From NCBI RefSeq assembly GCF_003387475.1, contig NZ_QUNO01000024.1, forward strand, positions 1 to 64,000: a stretch of DNA of 64,000 nucleotides, read 5' to 3'. This document shows, piece by piece, positions 18,713 to 25,787 of the stretch. The stretch's first letter is position 1. The number at the start of each line of letters is the position of its first letter. The position numbers were made by a program, and so were the translations under genes. This stretch comes from Kutzneria buriramensis. GTDB taxonomy: Bacteria; Actinomycetota; Actinomycetes; Mycobacteriales; Pseudonocardiaceae. Below the pieces are notes generated by a model, which was not told where the DNA came from, did no database searches, and worked only from the letters and a program-made list of their open reading frames with translations.

Positions 18713-18724
18713 TGGTCCAGACCG
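18713..18724. promoter_or_regulatory. dre-like site upstream of the ThuA-lectin gene
   Basis: TGGTCCAGACCG matches 10 of 12 positions of the DasR core TGGTCTAGACCA. It lies 100 bases before the ThuA-like ATG and past the stop of the XRE gene, so it is positioned to control the ThuA-like gene. Confidence 0.45.
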
Positions 18725-18775
18725 TTAGTGGCCGCCGAGCGCGAGTCGGGACAAGATGGCGTCGCTCGAAAACAC

Positions 18776-19603
18776 CTACACCGGATGGGAATCGGTCACG
18801 CGCGGCACCGACTGAGCGCGGGCCCGGAGGATCTCGGCGGAGGCGGCGTCGGCCGGGAGGAAGGCTTCCAGCCGGAGCTCGGCCAGGCTCACGTCGGTCG
18901 CGGTGGCGATCGACATCAGGGTGGTGATCAGCCGCAGCTCGCCCTGCTCGGTCCGCAGCCGCAGCGGGACGGCGAAGCCGACGTAGTCCGGGCCCGGCTC
19001 GGTCGGCGGCAGGTAGCCGTCCAGCTCGGCGATGAGGGCGTCGAGCTCGGGATCGGGGCTGGCCTGGGCACGGATCCGCAGCGCCTCGGTGACGTGACGG
19101 CCCCACTCCGCGAGATTGATCACCCGCCGGGCGACGCCGTCCGGATGCAGCATCAGCCGGCGGACGTTCACCGGCTCGCGGCGCAGCTCCGGCGGCGTGC
19201 CGTCGAGGAAGAGGGTGAAGGCGGCATTGGCCTCCACCAGCAGGCCGCGCGAGTCCACGATCAGCGCCGGATAGGGCATGTGACCGTCGAGCACGCTGCG
19301 CAGCGCCGACCGCATCGGCGCCAGTTCCGGCGCGTCCCAACCGGATTCCTGGTACGCCGGGGCGTAGCCGGCCGTCAGCAGCAGCGCGTTGCGTTCCCGT
19401 AGCGACAGTCCCAGCGACTCCGCCAGACGCAGCACCACCGTGCGGCCGGGCTGCGACCGTCCCTGTTCGAGGTAGCTCACGTAGCGCTGTGTGGTGTCCG
19501 CGCGGATCGCCAGGTCCAACTGGCTCAGTCGGCGAGCGCCACGCCAGCGGCGCAGTTCTCGGGCGAACGGCCCCGGTTCGGTCACGGTGGTCATTGTCTC
19601 CAT
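18776..19603 (-). CDS. XRE family regulator with MmyB-like ligand-binding domain
   Basis: This 275-residue regulator has an N-terminal helix-turn-helix (residues 12-70, LRRWRGARRLSQLDLAIRAD then RYVSYLEQGRSQPGR) and the MmyB-type PAS-like domain that follows in this family (YPALIVDSRGLLVEANAAF, RRLMLHPDGVARRVINLAEW). Such proteins bind fatty-acid-like ligands and usually sit next to the oxidoreductase they control. Here the divergent genes at 19681-21128 (SnoaL-like and MDR) fit that role, and a perfect 16-bp palindrome lies between. The start may be the fourth residue (MTTV). Confidence 0.88.
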   Translation of the reverse strand: METMTTVTEPGPFARELRRWRGARRLSQLDLAIRADTTQRYVSYLEQGRSQPGRTVVLRLAESLGLSLRERNALLLTAGYAPAYQESGWDAPELAPMRSALRSVLDGHMPYPALIVDSRGLLVEANAAFTLFLDGTPPELRREPVNVRRLMLHPDGVARRVINLAEWGRHVTEALRIRAQASPDPELDALIAELDGYLPPTEPGPDYVGFAVPLRLRTEQGELRLITTLMSIATATDVSLAELRLEAFLPADAASAEILRARAQSVPRVTDSHPV

Positions 19604-19604
19604 G

Positions 19605-19645
19605 GTCGGCGCTGCGCCGACGATCCGCCATTCCCCGCGGGGAAT
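19605..19645. promoter_or_regulatory. Paired palindromes in the XRE / SnoaL divergent promoter region
   Basis: ATTCCCCGCGGGGAAT (19630-19645) is a perfect 16-bp palindrome. A second inverted repeat, GTCGGCGC-T-GCGCCGAC, covers 19605-19621 right at the XRE start. Both sit in the 77-base gap between the divergent genes and are probable autoregulatory operators. Confidence 0.6.
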
Positions 19646-19680
19646 CGCAGCGCGGCCGCGCGCTGCCCAGAATCGTCGGC

Positions 19681-20118
19681 ATGAGTCACGAACCCACCGA
19701 CAGCCACCTGACGCAGTTGATCGACCGCTGGATCGCCCAGTGGAACGAGCCCGACGACGACGAGCGCCGCCGGCTCATCCGCGAGGTGTGGGCCGAGGAC
19801 GGGCACCAGGTGATGGTCAACCCGCCGGCCGGTGTCCGGGACACCGCCGCGCAGTACGGAGTGCCGTTCCCAGCCGTCGAGATCCGCGGCCACGACGCCC
19901 TGTACGAGCGGGTCACCCGCGCCTACGAGATGTTCGTCGCCGCCGGCGAGCACGTGTTCGAGCAGTCGGGCGAGGTGGTCCGGCACGCGGGCAACGCGGT
20001 GGCGCTGACCTGGGTGATGCGGTCCCGGCCGGACGGCGCCGTCGCCGGCACCGGACTCGAGGTGCTGACGTTCCACACCGACGGCCGTGTCCGCTCCGAC
20101 CACGAGTACGTCGCATGA
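19681..20118 (+). CDS. SnoaL-like (NTF2 fold) protein
   Basis: This is a 145-residue single-domain NTF2-like protein. It has LIDRWIAQWNEPDDDERRRL, IRGHDALYERVTRAYEMF and LTWVMRSRPDGAVAGTGLEVLTF, a pattern shared with SnoaL-like cyclases, isomerases and binding proteins. No catalytic assignment is possible. It is translationally coupled to the oxidoreductase by an ATGA overlap and probably controlled by the divergent XRE regulator. Confidence 0.78.
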   Translation: MSHEPTDSHLTQLIDRWIAQWNEPDDDERRRLIREVWAEDGHQVMVNPPAGVRDTAAQYGVPFPAVEIRGHDALYERVTRAYEMFVAAGEHVFEQSGEVVRHAGNAVALTWVMRSRPDGAVAGTGLEVLTFHTDGRVRSDHEYVA

Positions 20119-21128
20119 ACGCCTACCGTCTCACGCTCCCGGGCGACCGGCCGGGCGTCTTCGGCCTGTGCGTCGCACCGCAGGCGCCGGCGACGCCTGG
20201 TCCGCACGAGATCGTGGTCGAGGTGCGGGCGGCGTCGTTGAACCGCCGCGACCTCATGCTGCTGGACGGGACGTATCCCTTGCCCGCCACAGCCGGCGTC
20301 GTCCCGCTGTCCGACGGCTGTGGGGAGGTGATCGCCGTGGGCGAGGCGGTAACGCGGGTCGTCGTCGGCGACCGGGTCGCGTCGACCTACTTCCCGCACT
20401 GGATCGACGGCCCGCAACGGCTGTCGCACGTGCGGGAGCAGTTCGGCGCCAATCACGACGGCTGGCTCGCCGAGCACGTCGTGCTGCACGAGGAATCGGC
20501 GGTGCGCGTGCCGGCACACCTCACCGACCCCGAAGCGGCGAGCCTGACCTGTGCCGGCGTCGTGGCGTGGTCGGCGCTGACCAAGCCGCGGCCGGTTCGG
20601 GCGGGGGAGACCGTCGTGACGGTCGGCACCGGCACCGTCGCCCTGTTCGCGGTGCAGTTCGCACGGATGCACGGCGCCCGGGTCGTCGCGGTGACGTCCA
20701 CTTCGGACAGAGCGAAGCGGTTGCTGGCACTGGGAGCCGACGAGACCATCGACCGGACCGAGACGCCCGACTGGGAGCGGCCGGTGCTGGACCTCACGGG
20801 CGGAGCCGGCGCCGAGCACGTCGTCGACACGGTCGGATCGCTCACCCTGCCGAAATCCGTTGCCGCCGGCGCGTTCAACGCGCAGGTCACCCTGATCGGC
20901 GCCTTCCCGGGCGGGACGCCGACCGCGGATCCGTTCGGCGGCAGGTACCTGTCGATCCGCCGCATCGCCGTCGGCAGCCGCGCCGACTTCGAGGCCATGA
21001 ACCGGGCGATCGCCGAGCACGGCAGCCGGCCGGTGATCGACCGGGTCTTCGGGTTCGACGAAGCCGCCGAGGCGTACCGGTATTTCCGTGACGGCAAGCC
21101 CTTCGGGAAGGTGGTCGTCCAGCACTGA
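20115..21128 (+). CDS. NAD(P)-dependent MDR family alcohol dehydrogenase / quinone oxidoreductase
   Basis: This 337-residue medium-chain dehydrogenase/reductase starts in a 4-base overlap with the previous gene. The GroES-like part has AASLNRRDLMLLDGTYP and LSDGCGEVIAVGEAVTRVVVGDRV; the Rossmann part has VVTVGTGTVALFAVQFARMHGARVVAVTS. The catalytic-zinc cysteine of true alcohol dehydrogenases is replaced (NRRD), so it is more like zinc-free quinone-oxidoreductase relatives. The substrate is unknown. It is the last gene of the SnoaL-MDR pair. Confidence 0.87.
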   Translation: MNAYRLTLPGDRPGVFGLCVAPQAPATPGPHEIVVEVRAASLNRRDLMLLDGTYPLPATAGVVPLSDGCGEVIAVGEAVTRVVVGDRVASTYFPHWIDGPQRLSHVREQFGANHDGWLAEHVVLHEESAVRVPAHLTDPEAASLTCAGVVAWSALTKPRPVRAGETVVTVGTGTVALFAVQFARMHGARVVAVTSTSDRAKRLLALGADETIDRTETPDWERPVLDLTGGAGAEHVVDTVGSLTLPKSVAAGAFNAQVTLIGAFPGGTPTADPFGGRYLSIRRIAVGSRADFEAMNRAIAEHGSRPVIDRVFGFDEAAEAYRYFRDGKPFGKVVVQH

Positions 21129-21430
21129 GACCAGCGCTGGAGGAACCGGCGAGCCAGCTCGGTCGGCCCGGTCCTGGCGAGAATTCGCCATCGGCGCGCC
21201 ACTGACAGCCGTGGTGGTCACTCTGGTCGGGCCCCGCGCCGCACTCGCCGTCAGCGCGCTCGCGACGGTAGCGGCGGCCTTGTCCTCGAATCGTCGTCGG
21301 CCGTCAGCGTGTTACACCCGAAGGTGCGGTGCCGGCTGGTGAACGGGTGATTGTCGCCGTCGTGGGGTTAGCGCCGGCGGTCCGATGCCGACGTCACGGT
21401 GGGCGCGTCCCCGATCCGTGACAGGAGCCA
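21129..21430 (+). other. Gene-poor gap with a possible transporter remnant
   Basis: About 300 bases separate the oxidoreductase from the GAF gene. In the frame of the upstream gene, after its stop, codons from about 21175 to 21300 would read as a hydrophobic segment (FAIGAPLTAVVVTLVGPRAA and on) resembling the end of an MFS transporter, but without a start of its own. It may be a decayed gene fragment or chance high-GC coding. No terminator or RNA is evident. Confidence 0.25.
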
Positions 21431-22498
21431 GTGTTGGAGCCGTTCCGCCAGACGATCGACGCCATGAACGAGCATGTCCGCCGGCACGACCGACGGTCGG
21501 ACTGGCGCGAGGTGCTCGGCCGGGTGCTATTGGACGCGCGTCCCCAGGAACAGCCGCAGGCCTTCCTCCGCGCGCTGTTGGAGAGCGCGGCCGTGTGCGG
21601 CACGGCGGACACGGCGGTGCTCGCGGTGCTCATCGACGGCGGCCGGTGGCTGCGGGTCGCGATGACATCGGGCGGCTTCGGCGACTGGGCCGGCCGGCTC
21701 ATCCCGGTCGAGGGATCGGTGTCCGCGCTGGCGATCGAGGCCGGCCGGGCGGTGCTGCTCGGCGACATCGAACGGGACAGCGGCGCGGTGCGGGCCGAGC
21801 GCAGCGTGCGGGTCGGCCCGGCGCTGGTGGCGCCGGTCTGGCTGGACTCGCGGATGGTGGGCGTGGTGGGACTGGGTCGGCACATCGGCCGGCCGGAGTT
21901 CCGCAACGCCGATCGGGACATGCTGGTCGGTTTCGCCGAGCACATGGGCTGGTCGCTCGTGCTGGGCGAGGACGGCGACGCGCCCGCGCCCATCACCGCC
22001 GAGGAGTACGCCGGGATCGCGAACCGGACCGCCGCGGCGCTGTTCGACGTCACGATCGAACTGTCGCGGATCGGCGCCGCCGCCGACGATCACGTCCACC
22101 GCCGGCTGGCCAGTGCGATCTCGACGCTGGCCACCGCCATCGAACGCCTGCACGGCCGGCTGCGCGGCGCCACCGACCCCCGACCCGACATGCGGCAGGA
22201 GTTGGTGACGGTCCTGCTGGCGGAGGCCGGCCAGTGCGGGCTCGTGGCGCACGCGGACGTGCCGCCCGACCTGGACCCGATGATCTCCACCCCTTCGCGG
22301 GCCGACCTGGCGGCGTGGGTCGAGCGCGGGGTGCGGATCGCGGCGTCGTGCGGGGAACTTCCGTACGTGGGACTGTCGGTGACCCCCGACGGGCTCGAAC
22401 TCCGTTACCGGGGGCGAACACCTGACGACGACCTGGACGGGGTGGCGCTGCGGGACGACTCCGTGGTGCTCACCCGGGTGTTCAGGCCGCAGCGGTGA
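21431..22498 (+). CDS. GAF domain sensor-like protein
   Basis: This 355-residue cytoplasmic protein has a GAF domain at about residues 45-180 (VLAVLIDGGRWLRVAMTSGG, VGPALVAPVWLDSRMVGVVGLGR). Then comes a helical segment (about 190-250, IANRTAAALFDVTIELSRI) where histidine-kinase relatives carry the dimerisation box, but no complete H-box or ATPase domain follows. It looks like a kinase-derived signalling protein without catalysis. GTG at 21431 follows CAGGAG by a few bases. Its stop overlaps the start of the Prim-Pol-like gene (GTGA), so the two should be co-translated. Confidence 0.7.
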   Translation: MLEPFRQTIDAMNEHVRRHDRRSDWREVLGRVLLDARPQEQPQAFLRALLESAAVCGTADTAVLAVLIDGGRWLRVAMTSGGFGDWAGRLIPVEGSVSALAIEAGRAVLLGDIERDSGAVRAERSVRVGPALVAPVWLDSRMVGVVGLGRHIGRPEFRNADRDMLVGFAEHMGWSLVLGEDGDAPAPITAEEYAGIANRTAAALFDVTIELSRIGAAADDHVHRRLASAISTLATAIERLHGRLRGATDPRPDMRQELVTVLLAEAGQCGLVAHADVPPDLDPMISTPSRADLAAWVERGVRIAASCGELPYVGLSVTPDGLELRYRGRTPDDDLDGVALRDDSVVLTRVFRPQR

Positions 22499-23076
22499 GC
22501 GCGGCGTCGGCACGGCTGTCCGGTTCCGCCGTGCGGCGGGGGCTTCGGCTCGCGGCCGTCGAGTTCGCCGGGCACGGCTGGCCAGTGGTGCCCGTGTCGT
22601 ACTTCGACGGCCACAGCTACCGGTGCGTGCAGGCCGACTGCTACCAGGAGACCCTGCATCCCGTGTGGCGGCTCTGGCACGACCGCGCCAGTGCCGATCC
22701 GAAGATGGTCGCCGCCTGGTTCCGCCTGCTCACGCTGTCCGTGGGTGTGCGCACCGGCGTCGTCTTCGACGTCGTCAGCCTGCCCGAGACCACCGGCACC
22801 AAGGTCCAGGCCGCGCTGGCCGAGCGCCAGACCCTGACGCCCGTGGCGGTCTGGCGGGAGCGCGGCCATCGGCTGTTCTGGGTCGAGCGGGACCTGCCGT
22901 GGCGGCCCGTGCTGGGGCGGCTCGACGCCCGGGTGTCCGCCCGTGACGGCTGGGTTCCCGTCCCGCCCACCCCGACGCGGCACGGCCCCGTGCAGTGGGC
23001 CGTGGCGCCCGCCCGCACCGACTGGGGCTTCGTCCGGCACCAGGATTTCCTCGCCGCGGCCGCCACCCTGCTATGA
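22495..23076 (+). CDS. Stand-alone bifunctional primase/polymerase (Prim-Pol)-like protein, probably degenerate
   Basis: This 193-residue protein matches the N-terminal Prim-Pol domain (AVEFAGHGWPVVPVSYFDG, then DPKMVAAWFRLLTLSVGVRTG). Full-size relatives carry a D-x-D/E metal motif after GVRTG; here the strand reads VVFDVVSLP, so at least one metal ligand seems missing. The later RGHRLFWVE segment is also weak. No helicase domain is attached. Such small proteins in actinomycetes may be regulatory or binding proteins rather than polymerases. It is coupled to the GAF gene and overlaps, tail to tail, the conflict operon by six bases. Confidence 0.65.
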   Translation: MSAASARLSGSAVRRGLRLAAVEFAGHGWPVVPVSYFDGHSYRCVQADCYQETLHPVWRLWHDRASADPKMVAAWFRLLTLSVGVRTGVVFDVVSLPETTGTKVQAALAERQTLTPVAVWRERGHRLFWVERDLPWRPVLGRLDARVSARDGWVPVPPTPTRHGPVQWAVAPARTDWGFVRHQDFLAAAATLL

Positions 23077-24441
23077 GCCGGTGTGCTCGCCCAGGCCGCG
23101 CGCCAGGCGGCGGGCGTGCCCCAGATAGGGGCCGGACAGGGCCTCCAGCACGGCGTGGAACACCTCGTTGTACGGCTGGTTCTCCGGTGTCAGGGCGGTT
23201 CCCTCGGCGGTCGCCGGGGCGCGCAGCACCTCGCCGAAGTCGCGGACGCACTCGAGGTAGTGGCCGAGGCAGTCGGCGGCGGTGCGGGCGACCTCGCCGG
23301 TGGTGCGGCGGCGGGACAGGCCGAGCAGTTCCCGCCGGACACCGGGCAGGAACTCGTAGGTGATGCGGTCCGGCGCGAACACGCCGGCCGGGTCGACCAC
23401 GGGCCGCAGCAGCCCGGCGGCCAGGATCTCGGCCAGGTGGTGCGGGAGGGACAGCGGCAGCCACTTGCCCTGAACCATCCGGATCACCGGCAGGTTCAGC
23501 GGCGCGGCGGCCAGCAGCGTGGCCAGGGTGAACGCCTGCCCGGACGCGGACGTGCGGAAGTCGATCACCCGCTGGCCCGCCGTCAGGTCCGCGCCGCCGG
23601 CCTCGAACGTCCACTTAGGACTGGGGGTGGCCACCTGGAGGTCGGTCCACGCCGGCGAGCGGGTCAGCAGCCGGGTCCAGGTCCGCAGCCAGCGGGAACT
23701 CAGCTCCAGCACCGGAACGGGCAGGCCGCCGTCGCCGGACAGCGAGCAGTCGATGGCCGCGCTCGGGCCGCCCGGCGACCGGGAGCGTAACCGCGCCCGC
23801 TGCGCGGTGATGCCGGAGATGCCCCACAGCGGGGCCGGCAGCAGGTGCACGATCGCCACCGCGGCGTCGTGCCCCCAGGCCCGCAGCCGGTGCAGCGCGG
23901 TGCCCGCCGACCAGGCCACGCCCAGCCCGTCGGTCAGCACCAGCACCATGCGGGACGACGGACCGCCGACGGCCGGCTCCGCCGGGGCCACCCGCCGGTC
24001 GAGCGGCCGGCCGACCCGGAGATCGCGCCGGCCGGTGTCCAGGTCGTGCACGTCGACCGAGTGGAACGCCCGGGTGCGCCGCAGCGCCGCCACCACGTCG
24101 GCGACCGTGTCGTCCCAGATCGGCATGGTCAGCCCGGCGTCGACGACGAGGTCCAGCTCCCACAGCTGCTCGTGCGCCCGCTCGTCGCTCCACAGCGGAT
24201 CGTCGATCCAGTCCCGCACCCGGACGTGTCCGCCCGACTGGTCCGGGCCGTGCGCGGCCGGTGGCACCAGCGCCTCGGCCAGCTCGTCCACCTGGTCCAG
24301 CGCCGGCACCGACGGCCACAACCGGTTGCCGATGCGCTGCACGGCCTCGCGCCGCGCGGGCCGCCCCCAGGCAGTGGCCCGGTCCCTGGCCCGCGGCGAC
24401 CGCGTGGTCAGCCAGCCCTCCGTCAGCTCGTAGTCGGTCAT
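23071..24441 (-). CDS. SAV_2336-type protein, third gene of the NACHT operon
   Basis: This 456-residue protein matches the N-terminal domain named after Streptomyces SAV_2336. The key stretch has a central strand ELDLVVDAGLTMPIWDDTV, then AALRRTRAFHSVDVHDLDTG, MVLVLTDGLGVAWSAGTA and AVAIVHLLPAPLWGISG. It reads like a von Willebrand-A-type Rossmann fold with an altered metal site (DAGLT for DxSxS). The C-terminal part (about 270-450) is alpha-helical and partner-like. The ATG overlaps the VMAP-like stop (ATGA). In other actinomycetes this domain occurs with AAA or NACHT ATPases in predicted conflict systems. Its molecular function is unknown. Confidence 0.7.
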   Translation of the reverse strand: MTDYELTEGWLTTRSPRARDRATAWGRPARREAVQRIGNRLWPSVPALDQVDELAEALVPPAAHGPDQSGGHVRVRDWIDDPLWSDERAHEQLWELDLVVDAGLTMPIWDDTVADVVAALRRTRAFHSVDVHDLDTGRRDLRVGRPLDRRVAPAEPAVGGPSSRMVLVLTDGLGVAWSAGTALHRLRAWGHDAAVAIVHLLPAPLWGISGITAQRARLRSRSPGGPSAAIDCSLSGDGGLPVPVLELSSRWLRTWTRLLTRSPAWTDLQVATPSPKWTFEAGGADLTAGQRVIDFRTSASGQAFTLATLLAAAPLNLPVIRMVQGKWLPLSLPHHLAEILAAGLLRPVVDPAGVFAPDRITYEFLPGVRRELLGLSRRRTTGEVARTAADCLGHYLECVRDFGEVLRAPATAEGTALTPENQPYNEVFHAVLEALSGPYLGHARRLARGLGEHTGS

Positions 24442-25787
24442 GTGCGACCGTCCACCCAGAAGGCCAGCCGGTCCGCGTCGTCCCACAGCACGACCACGTC
24501 CTCGCTCGCCCGCTCGTCGGGCCGGGCCCGCCGGCGCAGGTCGTGCAGCCGCGTCGGCAGGTCGTGCAGCGGGCCCTCGGCCAGCCTCGACACCGTGTCC
24601 GAGAAGGCCTTGGTGGAGCAGTCGTGCCGATGCCACATGATCACCGGGATGCCCATGCGCAGCCCTACGGCGATCTCCTGGTACGAGTCGGCGGCGGGCG
24701 GGTTGCTCAGCACGAGGCAGCCGACGTCGTAGTTCAGGGACAGCTCGGCGGACAGCCGCATCATCGACCCGTGGGTGCCGCGGGCCCACAGCACCTGCGG
24801 TGTCGGGTCGTCCTTCAACTGCCGCCAACGGCGGCGCCAGTTGAGGTGCAGGGACGGCGTCCGCAGCCGTTCCAGGCTCCGCACGACGACCTGGTGGCGG
24901 CTCGGCAACTCGTCGTCCGAGAACCAGCGGGCGATGGGTTCGTTCAACAATGCCAGCGGCACGACGAACTCCAGGGTCACCGCGGGACCGGCGGTCGCCT
25001 CGATCCGCTTGACCAGCTCCTCGGTTCGGGCCGGCAGGTCGGCCAGCGTGACGAGGTTGTCCTCGCCCCGTTCGAGCCGGTCCGTGCCGGGGCCGCGCTG
25101 GACCCAGTGCGACAGCCGGATGATGTCCGAGTCCAGCGGATCCGGCTCCAGCGCCATGGTGAGGTAGATCCCGGCGGCCCCGCCGCCCGGCGGCAAGGTC
25201 TGGCGGCGGACGGTCGACAGCTGCGTGGTCAGGGCGAAGCGCTCGGCCATCCGGTCGTTCCACGAGCGGAGCGCGGCGGCGACGTCCGCGTCGGCCCGGT
25301 CCGCCACACGTTCGACGAACGCCATGCAGGGCGGGACGCCGTCCGGCCCGGAGTTGTATCCGCTCAGGTGCAGGAAGGTCGGCCACGCGTCCCGTTGCCC
25401 GGCCAGCATGTGCAGCGGGAACGCGGCGGCGATGGCGTCCATGTCGATCGGCTGGCCGTGCAGCAGTTCCCGCAGCGGGAGCAGGTCCTCCTCGGTGAAC
25501 AGGTCCAGCGCGTCCAACTCGCTCTGGAGCAGCCGCAGCAGCCGCACGGAGTCGGTCGGCCCCTCCAGCTCCGCCAGGATGTCGATCAGGGACGCGATGC
25601 CGCTGGGGTGGTCGGCCAGCGTGTGCACCACCGACACGATGTCGTCGGGGTGGAACCGCTGCCGCAGCCGGTCGCCCACCTGGCTCAGCAGCACGCGGTA
25701 GCTGGCCTCGTCCCGGAGCACCTGGGCGTCTCTCAGGGCGAGGGCGATCCGGCCCAGGATGTCCGTGCGGCTCAGGGAACTGGTCAC
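24438..25787 (-). CDS. EAD2 / VMAP-C-like protein, second gene of the NACHT operon
   Basis: This 449-residue protein has an N-terminal helical effector-associated-domain-like region (about residues 8-95; ALRDAQVLRDEASYRVLL, VVHTLADHPSGIASLIDILAELEG), a linker, and a C-terminal domain (about 220-445) like VMAP-C, the vWA-MoxR-associated protein C-terminal domain. The latter shows TLEFVVPLALLNEPIARW, RHQVVVRSLERL and IPVIMWHRHDC. Its GTG overlaps the NACHT stop (GTGA) and its stop overlaps the next ATG, so the three proteins are likely made together. VMAP proteins are adaptor or effector-coupling components in predicted NTP-dependent conflict systems. No nuclease or protease domain is visible in it. 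Confidence 0.7.
   Translation of the reverse strand: MTSSLSRTDILGRIALALRDAQVLRDEASYRVLLSQVGDRLRQRFHPDDIVSVVHTLADHPSGIASLIDILAELEGPTDSVRLLRLLQSELDALDLFTEEDLLPLRELLHGQPIDMDAIAAAFPLHMLAGQRDAWPTFLHLSGYNSGPDGVPPCMAFVERVADRADADVAAALRSWNDRMAERFALTTQLSTVRRQTLPPGGGAAGIYLTMALEPDPLDSDIIRLSHWVQRGPGTDRLERGEDNLVTLADLPARTEELVKRIEATAGPAVTLEFVVPLALLNEPIARWFSDDELPSRHQVVVRSLERLRTPSLHLNWRRRWRQLKDDPTPQVLWARGTHGSMMRLSAELSLNYDVGCLVLSNPPAADSYQEIAVGLRMGIPVIMWHRHDCSTKAFSDTVSRLAEGPLHDLPTRLHDLRRRARPDERASEDVVVLWDDADRLAFWVDGRT

Noticed and set aside
21175-21342. MFS transporter gene
   Set aside because: Only about 40 hydrophobic codons are suggestive and there is no start or ribosome binding site. It is listed only as a possible remnant.
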